From NCBI GenBank assembly GCA_005884925.1, contig VAYU01000025.1, positions 16,259 to 80,258 on the forward strand: DNA of 64,000 nucleotides, in the 5' to 3' direction. The stretch comes from Actinomycetota bacterium. Its GTDB lineage: Bacteria > Actinomycetota > UBA4738 > HRBIN12. Positions 33,339 to 40,827 of this stretch are shown here, one piece after another. Position numbers and translations under genes: made by a program. Under the pieces are notes generated by a model that worked only from the letters and a program-made list of their open reading frames with translations, was not told the DNA's origin and made no database searches. The stretch's first letter is position 1; each line of letters starts with the position of its first letter.

Positions 33339-35575
33339 CCCCGCGCGCGGCGACCCTGATCTCTCGAACCCTGATCGGACTGGGGCTCGTGATGATCGCG
33401 CTCGCGGTCTTCGTGAGCAGAACGACGTTCTCGCGAGCCGATCCCCACGAGATCGTCGTGATCCCGCAGGCCCTCGAGCCGCGGGTGCTCGCCGCTGCGG
33501 ACGCCCTGCGTCGCGACCCCGGGGTGGCGACCGACCCGGCCCTCGCCGACGCGCCAGAAGTGATGGTTCACGAGCAAGACCGCGTCGCCCACGGCGAACG
33601 GCTGACTACGACGGCCAACTCTCCGGGCGCGAGCGTCGTCTTGGTGGTCAGCCTGCTGTGGATGGGGACGGGGAGCGTGATCGTGTCCCGGCAACCTCGC
33701 AACCTGGCTGGGTGGGTGTTCCTCGCGCTGGGCTTCCTGATCGTCCTCGAAGGACTTAGCCAGATCATGGTGTTCGCCGCGTTCAGGGCGGATGCGGCCG
33801 TCCCGCTCGCGTCGGTGTGGGCCATCGCGGGTGAATACGCGGTCTATCCCATCGTCCTCCTGCCCCTGCTGTGGCTGCTGTTCCCCGACGGCCAACCGCC
33901 ATCGCCGCGGTGGCGGTGGGCCGTACGGGCGTACCTCGTCGCGGTGTGGATCGCGTTGGCCGCGTACGTGGTGACACCGGGGCCGCTGAACAACTTCGTG
34001 GACTTCGGCGTCCTGTACATGAACCCACTGGGCGGGTCAGCCGTATCAGGGATCGCCCCTGCGATCACCGGCATCGGCGGCATGGTCGCGCTGATCCTGA
34101 CGATCGCGACGATCTTCGGCGTCCGAGGTCGATTCAAGCGGGCGACGGGGGACGAACGTCAGCAGCTCCGGTGGCTCGTCTTCGTGACGACACTGGCGCT
34201 GGTGCTGTTCGTCGCCATCTTCGCGGGCGGGCTCATCGTCGAACAGATCTTCCATCACCAGAACCCACAGATCGGTCGTGTCGATGTGTTCGACCTGCTG
34301 TTCAGTCTGTTGGCCGCTCTGGTCGTGATCGGGATCCCCGGCGCCTATCTCGTCGCGATCTACCGCTATCACCTCTGGGACCTCGACGTCGTGATCAAGA
34401 AGGCGCTGGTCTTCGCGCTCGTCGCCGGAGGGCTGACGGTCGTCTCGCTCGGGGTCGTCCTTCTGCTTCCGGCGCTGGTCGTCGGGACTGGGTTGACCGG
34501 GACGGAGCGCACGGTCTTCGTCGTCGGCGTCGCCATCGGCACGCTGTTCGGTCCCCTCCGGCGACTCGCGCGGCGACTCGCCGACCGCATCGTCTATCAC
34601 ACGCGAGCAACGCCGTATGAGGTGCTCACGGAGTTCTCCGGCCGCGTCGGGAGCACCTACGCGACCGACGACGTGCTCCCGCGTATGGCTCAGGTCCTCG
34701 CGCGAGGCGCCGGAGCGCCATCCGCGCGCGTGCTGCTTTCGGTTCACGGGGAACGACGAGTGGCCGCTTCGTTCGGCGAGACCGCGGATGGCTCCGATTT
34801 CGAGGTCACGGTCACGCATCAAGGCCAGGAGCTGGGGGCGCTCGCGGTGACGATGCCAGCGAACGACCCGATCGACCTAGCGCGCGAGAAGCTCGTCCAC
34901 GACCTCGCGGCGCAGGCCGGCCCAGTGCTCCGCAACGTTGCGCTGATCGAAGACCTTCGGGCGTCCCGACAGCGCCTCGTCGTGGCGCAAGACGACGAAC
35001 GTCGCAAGATCGAGCGGAACCTGCACGACGGCGCGCAGCAGCAGCTGGTCGCGCTCGCGGTCCAGCTGCGACTGCTGGAGCAGACCGCGGGCAAGGACCC
35101 GGAGCGGGACCGCGAGGTCGCGGCGAGGCTCGGCTCCCAGGCGAACGCCGCCCTCGAAGATCTACGCGACCTCGCGCGCGGGATCTACCCGCCGCTCCTG
35201 GCGGACAAGGGGCTCGCCGCGGCCCTCGAGGCCCAGTCGCGCAAGGCGGCCGTCCCCACGACGGTCGAGGCCGACGACGTCGGCCGGTACCCCCAGGGGA
35301 TCGAGTCGGCGGTCTACTTCTGCGTGCTCGAGGCGCTGAACAACGTCGCGAAATACGCAGGGGCCACGCGCGCGACCATCACGCTGGCGCAGGCCGATGG
35401 TCACCTCTCGTTCGAGGTGGACGACGACGGAGCGGGGTTCCAGGTGGATCGAGCACGCGGCGGGACCGGCATCCAGGGGATGGCCGACCGGCTCGATGCG
35501 ATCGGGGGCTCGCTCACGATCCGGAGCGTTCCTGGGGAGGGCTCGACCGTCGGCGGACGGGTGCCTGTCACGTAA
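33335..35575 (+). CDS. Integral-membrane HPK7 histidine kinase with external insert (paralog G)
   Basis: The last and longest of the tandem (746 aa). It differs at the N-terminus: after the first helix (about 11-28) there is a roughly 60-residue soluble segment (about 30-90) before the next helix, absent from the others and probably outside the membrane. The usual module follows (SRQPRNLAGWVFL, LLFPDGQPPSPRWR, LWDLDVVIKKALVF). His564 in NLHDGAQQQLV, RGIYPPLLADKG, ALNNVAKYA, DDDGAGFQ (the last box Asp is Gln) and GTGIQGMADRL complete the kinase. It is convergent with a stand-alone receiver gene 12 nt away. Confidence 0.92.
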   Translation: MTPRAATLISRTLIGLGLVMIALAVFVSRTTFSRADPHEIVVIPQALEPRVLAAADALRRDPGVATDPALADAPEVMVHEQDRVAHGERLTTTANSPGASVVLVVSLLWMGTGSVIVSRQPRNLAGWVFLALGFLIVLEGLSQIMVFAAFRADAAVPLASVWAIAGEYAVYPIVLLPLLWLLFPDGQPPSPRWRWAVRAYLVAVWIALAAYVVTPGPLNNFVDFGVLYMNPLGGSAVSGIAPAITGIGGMVALILTIATIFGVRGRFKRATGDERQQLRWLVFVTTLALVLFVAIFAGGLIVEQIFHHQNPQIGRVDVFDLLFSLLAALVVIGIPGAYLVAIYRYHLWDLDVVIKKALVFALVAGGLTVVSLGVVLLLPALVVGTGLTGTERTVFVVGVAIGTLFGPLRRLARRLADRIVYHTRATPYEVLTEFSGRVGSTYATDDVLPRMAQVLARGAGAPSARVLLSVHGERRVAASFGETADGSDFEVTVTHQGQELGALAVTMPANDPIDLAREKLVHDLAAQAGPVLRNVALIEDLRASRQRLVVAQDDERRKIERNLHDGAQQQLVALAVQLRLLEQTAGKDPERDREVAARLGSQANAALEDLRDLARGIYPPLLADKGLAAALEAQSRKAAVPTTVEADDVGRYPQGIESAVYFCVLEALNNVAKYAGATRATITLAQADGHLSFEVDDDGAGFQVDRARGGTGIQGMADRLDAIGGSLTIRSVPGEGSTVGGRVPVT

Positions 35576-35587
35576 GAGACCGGCCGA

Positions 35588-35959
35588 TCAGGACCCGGAG
35601 GCCTCGGTCCAGGCCGCCTCCAGGCGGTCCGGGCCGAAGACCGCCTTGGGGATGTACGAGGCCGCGCCGCATTCCGCGGCACGCGGCGCATACTCCTCCT
35701 CCTCGTATGTCGAGAGGAGCAACACGACCGGGGGACCATCGGCGCCCAGGATGCGACGGGTCGCCTCGAGCCCGTCGATCCCGGGGAGGTTGACGTCCAT
35801 CAGCACGAGGTCGGGTGCGAGGTCGGCCGCCATAGTGACGCCCTCCTCGCCGGTCGCGGCCTCGCCGACGACGTCGAAACCGTCGGTGACGTCGACCACC
35901 ATGCGCGCGGCGAGGCGGAACGGCTCCTGGTCATCGACGATCAGCACGCGAACGGGCAT
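35588..35959 (-). CDS. Stand-alone receiver domain protein (CheY-like)
   Basis: A 123-aa receiver with Asp9-Asp10, phospho-acceptor Asp55 (LVLMDVNLPG), the switch Ser/Thr in LLLSTYE and Lys in YIPKAVF. There is no output domain; the protein ends directly after the last receiver helix. ATG at 35959 has GGAG 8 nt upstream. The receiver is of the NarL class. It is convergent with the last kinase of the array, so it may be a phosphate sink, adaptor or relay component for these kinases. Confidence 0.88.
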   Translation of the reverse strand: MPVRVLIVDDQEPFRLAARMVVDVTDGFDVVGEAATGEEGVTMAADLAPDLVLMDVNLPGIDGLEATRRILGADGPPVVLLLSTYEEEEYAPRAAECGAASYIPKAVFGPDRLEAAWTEASGS

Positions 35960-36050
35960 CTGGATCTCCGACTCGAGCGTCGCAGAGGACGTCGCGTCTG
36001 ACAGTGGTGCCAGCACCACTCCCCGTGTCCCCTTCGGTACGTCGAGGAGC

Positions 36051-37508
36051 TCAGGATCGGCGCTGCTCGTCCGCCTCGCGCCGCTCCTTCGACCCCGGCT
36101 TCTTGAGCGCGGCGGTTCGCGCGAGCTTCGCGCGGAGATCGCTCGGGGCATCGGTGGACCCGTGCTCGGCGACCGGTTCCACCAGGCGGTCGAGCAGATC
36201 CGAAGCCGACTCCCGCCCGACCGACGTGCGCGCGGGCCGCAGCTCTGGGACGACCACGACCTCGGGCCGCGCCGTCGCATCGGTCGGTTCGACCTTCGCG
36301 ACGGGGACAGGCTCGGCCTCCGGCGTGGTGATCGGCTCGGGCGGTGGTACGGGTTCGGAAGGTGGAACGATGGGTGCCGGCTCGGGTTGCGGCGTCTCGA
36401 CGACCGGCTCCGGCTGCGGCGTCTCGACGACCGGCTCGGGCATCGTCGGCTTCGGAGCTGGAACCGCAACCGGTCTCGGCTTGCGCCTCGGGGTCCGCTG
36501 TTTCTTGGGCGTTGGCTGGCGGCGCCGCGCCGGGGCCGGCTCGGGCCGCGCAACGCGAACCGGCTCGGGCTCCGGCTTCGCAACGATCGGCTCGGGTTCG
36601 GGAACCTTCACGACGTCCTGTGAGACCGGGATCACCGTGGGCACCGGCATCCGACTCCGACGCCCCGGTTGCGCAAGCGCCGCCAGTGCTTGCTGGAGCT
36701 GACCCTCTGCACGACGGCGTGCGGCCTCGCTCGCATCCAACTTGTGCTGGAGCGAGGCGACGCGCTCCTTGATCCGATCGCCCGCTTGTTCGATCGCGAC
36801 CGCGCGGTCGACCTCGACCAACGCGAGGTCTTCCGGCACCGACTCGGCGAAGAAGGGCACCCCGGTCCCGATCTTCGCCGCCGGCTCACGCATCGACAGC
36901 AACGAGAGGGTCAGGGCCAGCAGCAACCCGAGCCCGATCGCGATCTGGTACCCGAGCCATGAGAACCGAACGTCAGACGTCAGCGCCGCATCGCGGTACT
37001 CGAACTGTGCGACGAAGGGTTGCGCCCCGATCGCCGTGTACGAGTAGAAGGTCGCTGGTCCCCGTTCATTGGTCGGTGTCCGCTTCGTGACGACCCACGT
37101 CGGCGCGCCGGCTGCTGCGACCGCCGCGTCGATGTCCGCGTCGTTCAGCGAGTGGGCGGAATCGAGGGGCTCGTGGAGCGAGGACCACAAGAGGAAGTGT
37201 TGCGGCGACCAGATCCGGACCGCCCTGATCCGGGCGTCGTTCACGAGGATCTCGTCGTGGACCTCTTCGATCACGAGATCGCTCAGCGATCCCGTGATCG
37301 GCAACGATGCTGAAGCCGACAGGACGTTCGGCTGGATCACCCGTTGGCTGAGCGCGGCATCCAGGGCGGCGGTGTCACGATGCCGCGTCGCGACCGCGCG
37401 GTGCTCGGCGGGGAACGTCAAGACGAACAGAACGAGGAGCACCATGGTGAAGGGCCACCACACCCTGGCGCTGAACTCATCCCGCGTGAAACGATCGATG
37501 AAGCGCAT
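36051..37508 (-). CDS. Two-helix membrane protein with external sensor-like domain and Pro-rich cytoplasmic tail
   Basis: A 485-aa protein, no family recognised. An N-terminal helix (about 18-35) and a second helix (about 185-208) enclose about 145 residues resembling a Cache/PAS-like external domain (VRIWSPQHFLLWSS, ATFYSYTAIG). Then comes a cytoplasmic coiled-coil (about 230-275), followed by 150 residues of Pro/Glu/Val repeats, including two adjacent PEPVVETPQ units, a basic patch (RRRQPTPKKQRTPRRKPRP) and a charged C-terminus. It resembles a sensor kinase without the kinase. ATG at 37508; TACCCT (37544-37549) is a likely -10. It is encoded between holB and the stand-alone receiver. Confidence 0.7.
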   Translation of the reverse strand: MRFIDRFTRDEFSARVWWPFTMVLLVLFVLTFPAEHRAVATRHRDTAALDAALSQRVIQPNVLSASASLPITGSLSDLVIEEVHDEILVNDARIRAVRIWSPQHFLLWSSLHEPLDSAHSLNDADIDAAVAAAGAPTWVVTKRTPTNERGPATFYSYTAIGAQPFVAQFEYRDAALTSDVRFSWLGYQIAIGLGLLLALTLSLLSMREPAAKIGTGVPFFAESVPEDLALVEVDRAVAIEQAGDRIKERVASLQHKLDASEAARRRAEGQLQQALAALAQPGRRSRMPVPTVIPVSQDVVKVPEPEPIVAKPEPEPVRVARPEPAPARRRQPTPKKQRTPRRKPRPVAVPAPKPTMPEPVVETPQPEPVVETPQPEPAPIVPPSEPVPPPEPITTPEAEPVPVAKVEPTDATARPEVVVVPELRPARTSVGRESASDLLDRLVEPVAEHGSTDAPSDLRAKLARTAALKKPGSKERREADEQRRS

Positions 37509-37543
37509 CCCCCTGGCGTCCCTCCTCAGCCGCCCGACGGTTG

Positions 37544-37549
37544 AGGGTA
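37544..37549 (-). promoter_or_regulatory. Putative -10 box for the Pro-rich membrane protein gene
   Basis: TACCCT on the minus strand, 35 nt before the ATG; a GAGGAGGGA ribosome-site-like stretch is in the leader. Confidence 0.35.
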
Positions 37550-37603
37550 CCTCCCCAGGTCAGGTGGGTCGACGGCCGGAAGTCGGTCGGACTGGCGAAA
37601 GGC

Positions 37604-38719
37604 CTACCTGCCTTCCTGCAGCGAGAGCTGCAGGAAGGCGCGTTCCACGACAAGCCGCGGGTTGAGGTTCACATCGTCGGCGAGCGCAGCCCTCGCCTCC
37701 TCCATCGCCGCCAGACCCGCCACGGCCTTCGTCAGCGAGCTGTCCTCGGCCACCTCCCGATCCGGGTTCAACAGAGCGCGATCGGACGCCCCGGTCCCGG
37801 CGGCGACCGCGTCGCGCAGCAGGGCCGACGCCGCCATCAGGACTCGATCGAGATGATCCCGTTCGGCCCGACGCTCCCGGCGGTGGAACCGGGTCTCGAT
37901 CCGCCGGATCGAGCCCCGGTACGCCTCCTCGGGCCGTCCCTTCTCATCGAGGAACGGCGCGAGCTCGGCATCGAGCTCGCGCCCGAGTCCTTTCTTGTGC
38001 TCGGCCGCCGCCGCGATCACCGCGTCGGCGGCCTCGAGCGCCCCCGCCGCCCCCATGGACCCGAGCTCGAGCGCGCGCGCGGCCACGTCGCGGAACGCGA
38101 GCCCGTCGTCATCCACCGCCATCCGGCGGGCGCGTCCGAGGTTCCCACCCGCCAGGCGCGCGGCGAGCCGGGCCCGGGCCGCCGCGACTCCCTCGGCCTC
38201 GAGCTGCTCGACCACGAACGGCTCGCTGAGCGCCGTGAACGTCACGATGTGGCACCGGCTCCAGATCGTCTCGGGCAGCTCGTGCGCCCGCGCGGAGAGC
38301 AACAGGAAGACGGCGTCGGCGGGAGGCTCCTCCAAGACTTTCAGCAACGTGTCGGCGGCTGACGGCGACAGTCGGTCGGCCTCGCGGATCAGGAAGACCT
38401 TCCGGCCGGGCTCCGGCGCGGTCAGGTAGGCGGGATGCCACACCTCTTCGCGCACGGTGTCCACGTGGATGTCGCGGCCCTCCGGCTCGACCACGAACTC
38501 GTTCGGATGTTGGTCGCGAAGCGCGAGCCGGCAGTCGCGGCACTCGCCGCATCCGCCGTTCGCGCACAGGAGCGAGGCGGCGAACGCCCGCGCGGCGAGC
38601 GACTTGCCGGACCCTTCGGGCCCGGCGAAAACGTAGGCGTGGTGCGGGCGTTCCGCCGCGCCGCGGAGGAACGTCATCGCGGCGTCCTGTCCCGGCACGT
38701 GATCGAGAACCGTTGGCAC
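37604..38719 (-). CDS. holB: DNA polymerase III delta-prime subunit
   Basis: Clamp-loader subunit that stabilises the AAA+ pentamer loading the beta clamp. The 371-aa protein has Walker A GPEGSGKS (about 33-40), the zinc cluster (Cys residues in LLCANGGCGECRDC), the LIREADRLSPSAADTLLKVLEEPP box, and the SRC arginine-finger motif (IWSRCHIVTF). The Walker site is better preserved than in E. coli delta-prime, as in actinobacteria. GTG at 38719 has TACTCT ending 7 nt upstream and no Shine-Dalgarno. It follows the MFS-tmk fusion by 47 nt; topA-tmk-holB linkage is an actinobacterial arrangement. Confidence 0.92.
   Translation of the reverse strand: MPTVLDHVPGQDAAMTFLRGAAERPHHAYVFAGPEGSGKSLAARAFAASLLCANGGCGECRDCRLALRDQHPNEFVVEPEGRDIHVDTVREEVWHPAYLTAPEPGRKVFLIREADRLSPSAADTLLKVLEEPPADAVFLLLSARAHELPETIWSRCHIVTFTALSEPFVVEQLEAEGVAAARARLAARLAGGNLGRARRMAVDDDGLAFRDVAARALELGSMGAAGALEAADAVIAAAAEHKKGLGRELDAELAPFLDEKGRPEEAYRGSIRRIETRFHRRERRAERDHLDRVLMAASALLRDAVAAGTGASDRALLNPDREVAEDSSLTKAVAGLAAMEEARAALADDVNLNPRLVVERAFLQLSLQEGR
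37610..37639 (-). terminator. Strong hairpin inside the 3' end of holB
   Basis: A perfect 12-bp inverted repeat (GCCTTCCTGCAG / CTGCAGGAAGGC) with a 6-nt loop covers the last codons of holB, ending 4 nt before its stop codon. The downstream side on the minus strand has no long T-run (only CCTTTCG), so it may be a Rho-independent-like pause or an RNA stability element. Confidence 0.4.
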
Positions 38720-38726
38720 GTCACCA

Positions 38727-38732
38727 AGAGTA
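38727..38732 (-). promoter_or_regulatory. Leaderless-type -10 box of holB
   Basis: TACTCT on the minus strand, 7 nt before the GTG of holB, in the 47-nt gap after the MFS-tmk gene. It suggests holB has its own promoter. Confidence 0.45.
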
Positions 38733-38766
38733 ACGACGGCCGCGGACGTGCGGACCGTCCGGGGAT

Positions 38767-40812
38767 TCAGTTCGTCGGGTGGTGATCATCACGCTCGTGG
38801 ACCGCGCGCTCCAGCGCGTCGCGGACCGAATCGAACACGCTCGCCGGATCGCGGTTGGCGTCCACCACCACGAACCGCTCCGGGTGTTCCTCCGCGATCT
38901 TGAGGTACGCGTCCGCCACCTTCGCGAGGAACTGCTGTCCCTCCTGCTCCATCCGATCGCGCGGCTCGTCCTCGGATCTGGCCAGCCCGAGCTCCGGCTC
39001 CAGGTGGAGCAGGATCACCATGTCCGGGAACAATCCCTGCGTCGCCCAGACGTTCAAGGACAAGACGTCAGGCTCGCCCAACCCGCGCGCCCATCCCTGA
39101 TAGGCGAGCGACGAGTCCACGTACCGGTCACAGATCACGACCTTGCCCTCCGCCAGCGCCGGCCGGATCACGCTGGCCACGGTCTGCGCGCGGGCGGCGG
39201 CGAACAGGAGCGCCTCGGCTCGGGCATCCAGCTTGCCGGTCCCCGGATCGAGGAGGAGCTCGCGGATCTGTTCCCCTGCGGCCGTCCCTCCGGGTTCACG
39301 CGTGACGAGGACGTCGAGGCCGAGCGAGCGCAGGTGGGCTTCGGCCATCGCGATCTGCGTGCCCTTGCCGGCGCCCTCGACGCCTTCGAAGGCGATGAAC
39401 AGGCCGGTGGCGGGAGGTCGCTTGAGTTTGGGCACGAGGGTGAGCGGGACGGGACGCGACAGACGGTACCGCTTGAGCAGGCGCCTGGTGTTGATGCCGG
39501 CACCGACGACCAGCGATCCGGCGACGGCGAGTGCGAGCCGCGTCCCGGACAGGTCGATCCGGTTCCCCCCGACGTAGAACTGCCCGGGACCGATCCATCT
39601 CACGAACGTCTCGAAGCCCTGCGCAAGGGTCGGGAACGCCGCGAGCGACAGGAACAGGAACATCCGCGACAACGTCGTCAACGACCCGAACGTCCGGCCG
39701 CGGAACTCGTCGACGACGTTCTCCTGCAGCAGCGTGTACCCGCTGACCCACGCCAGACCGCAGAACGCGCCGAGCCACACGGTGAACACGATGGCCCAAG
39801 AGAGGTTTGGCATCGTCGCCAGGACGAACAGGGAGGCCGCGGCGGCGATCAGCGACCAGACGAACACGATCTCGCGATCGACGACCTTGGCCGCCTGTCC
39901 GGCCGTCGCCATCCCGAGCCCCATCCCGACGCCGAACGCGGTCACGACCAGCCCCCATCCCGATGGGCCGGCCTCGAGCGTCGACGTCACGAACACCGGA
40001 CCGATCGCGAGCACCGCTCCGACCGCGCCGAAGGCGACCACGATGCCGCCCGTCATAGCCGACGCGATCGAGTTCTCACGGAGGAAGTTGATCCCGTCCT
40101 TCGTGTCCCGCCAGACACGCGACAGCGTGAGGCGTTGGGTGGTGTGGCTCGGCTGCGGACGGATCGCGATCCCCGCGACCATGCTCGCCGAGAACAGGAA
40201 TGTGCCCGCGTCTAACAGAAGGGCGAGCGACTCCGGCTGGGTCGCGAGCGCGGGGATCCGCCCACCCATCCAGATCGAAACGGCGGTGAGGACCGCGAAC
40301 GCCGCGCCGCCGATCGGGAGCGTCGCGTAGGAGCTGAGCAGCACGAGCGAGTTCGCGTTGGTGAGCTGGCGTCGCGGGACGAGGTTCGGGAGCGACGCAT
40401 CCCGAGCCGGTCCCCACAGCAGCGATAAGCACTCGATCGCGAACGACAGCAGGTAGATCGCCCACAACTCGCGCAGGAAGACCATCGACAGGTACATCGC
40501 GCCCCGCGCCAGATCGGCGACGATCATCAGACGCTTGCGATCGAGCCGATCGACGAGGGTGCCGGCGATCGGACCGAACAGGAACGCGGGAAGCGTGCGG
40601 GCGATCATGACGCCCGCGACCGCGAGCAATGCGGTTCCGCCACCGAGGTTAGCGACGATGGCCGTCACCGCGACGAACCCGACCCAGTCGCCGAACGATG
40701 AGACCGACATCGCCGCGAGCAGCCGGACGAACGCCCGGTGCGTCAGCAGATCCTTGAAGGTCGCCGACCGTGCGCCGCGGAGGACCTCGACCTCCTCGGC
40801 GACGGACGACAC
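38767..40812 (-). CDS. tmk: MFS-type membrane domain fused to thymidylate kinase
   Basis: A 681-aa fusion. Residues about 25-445 are a 12-helix major facilitator domain of the enterobactin-exporter/DUF894 type (SSFGDWVGFVAV, GTLVDRLDRKRLMI). Residues about 470-681 are a complete dTMP kinase: P-loop FEGVEGAGKGTQ (475-486), TREPGGT, DRY motif at 562-564 in ICDRYVDSSLAYQG, and the LID-region Arg residues. It phosphorylates dTMP to dTDP. MFS-Tmk fusions are known in actinobacteria; the role of the transporter part is unclear. GTG at 40812, 15 nt after topA, so the two are co-transcribed. Confidence 0.93.
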   Translation of the reverse strand: MSSVAEEVEVLRGARSATFKDLLTHRAFVRLLAAMSVSSFGDWVGFVAVTAIVANLGGGTALLAVAGVMIARTLPAFLFGPIAGTLVDRLDRKRLMIVADLARGAMYLSMVFLRELWAIYLLSFAIECLSLLWGPARDASLPNLVPRRQLTNANSLVLLSSYATLPIGGAAFAVLTAVSIWMGGRIPALATQPESLALLLDAGTFLFSASMVAGIAIRPQPSHTTQRLTLSRVWRDTKDGINFLRENSIASAMTGGIVVAFGAVGAVLAIGPVFVTSTLEAGPSGWGLVVTAFGVGMGLGMATAGQAAKVVDREIVFVWSLIAAAASLFVLATMPNLSWAIVFTVWLGAFCGLAWVSGYTLLQENVVDEFRGRTFGSLTTLSRMFLFLSLAAFPTLAQGFETFVRWIGPGQFYVGGNRIDLSGTRLALAVAGSLVVGAGINTRRLLKRYRLSRPVPLTLVPKLKRPPATGLFIAFEGVEGAGKGTQIAMAEAHLRSLGLDVLVTREPGGTAAGEQIRELLLDPGTGKLDARAEALLFAAARAQTVASVIRPALAEGKVVICDRYVDSSLAYQGWARGLGEPDVLSLNVWATQGLFPDMVILLHLEPELGLARSEDEPRDRMEQEGQQFLAKVADAYLKIAEEHPERFVVVDANRDPASVFDSVRDALERAVHERDDHHPTN

Positions 40813-40827
40813 GGGCGGCCGCGCCTC

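Noticed and set aside
23050-35575. Tandem kinases as an assembly duplication artefact
   Set aside because: The copies differ throughout, have different lengths, distinct loops and individually exact ATGA junctions.
36300-36600. CRISPR-like or tandem DNA repeat
   Set aside because: The repetition is coding low complexity (Pro/Glu/Val units) in the membrane protein gene; there is no repeat-spacer structure.
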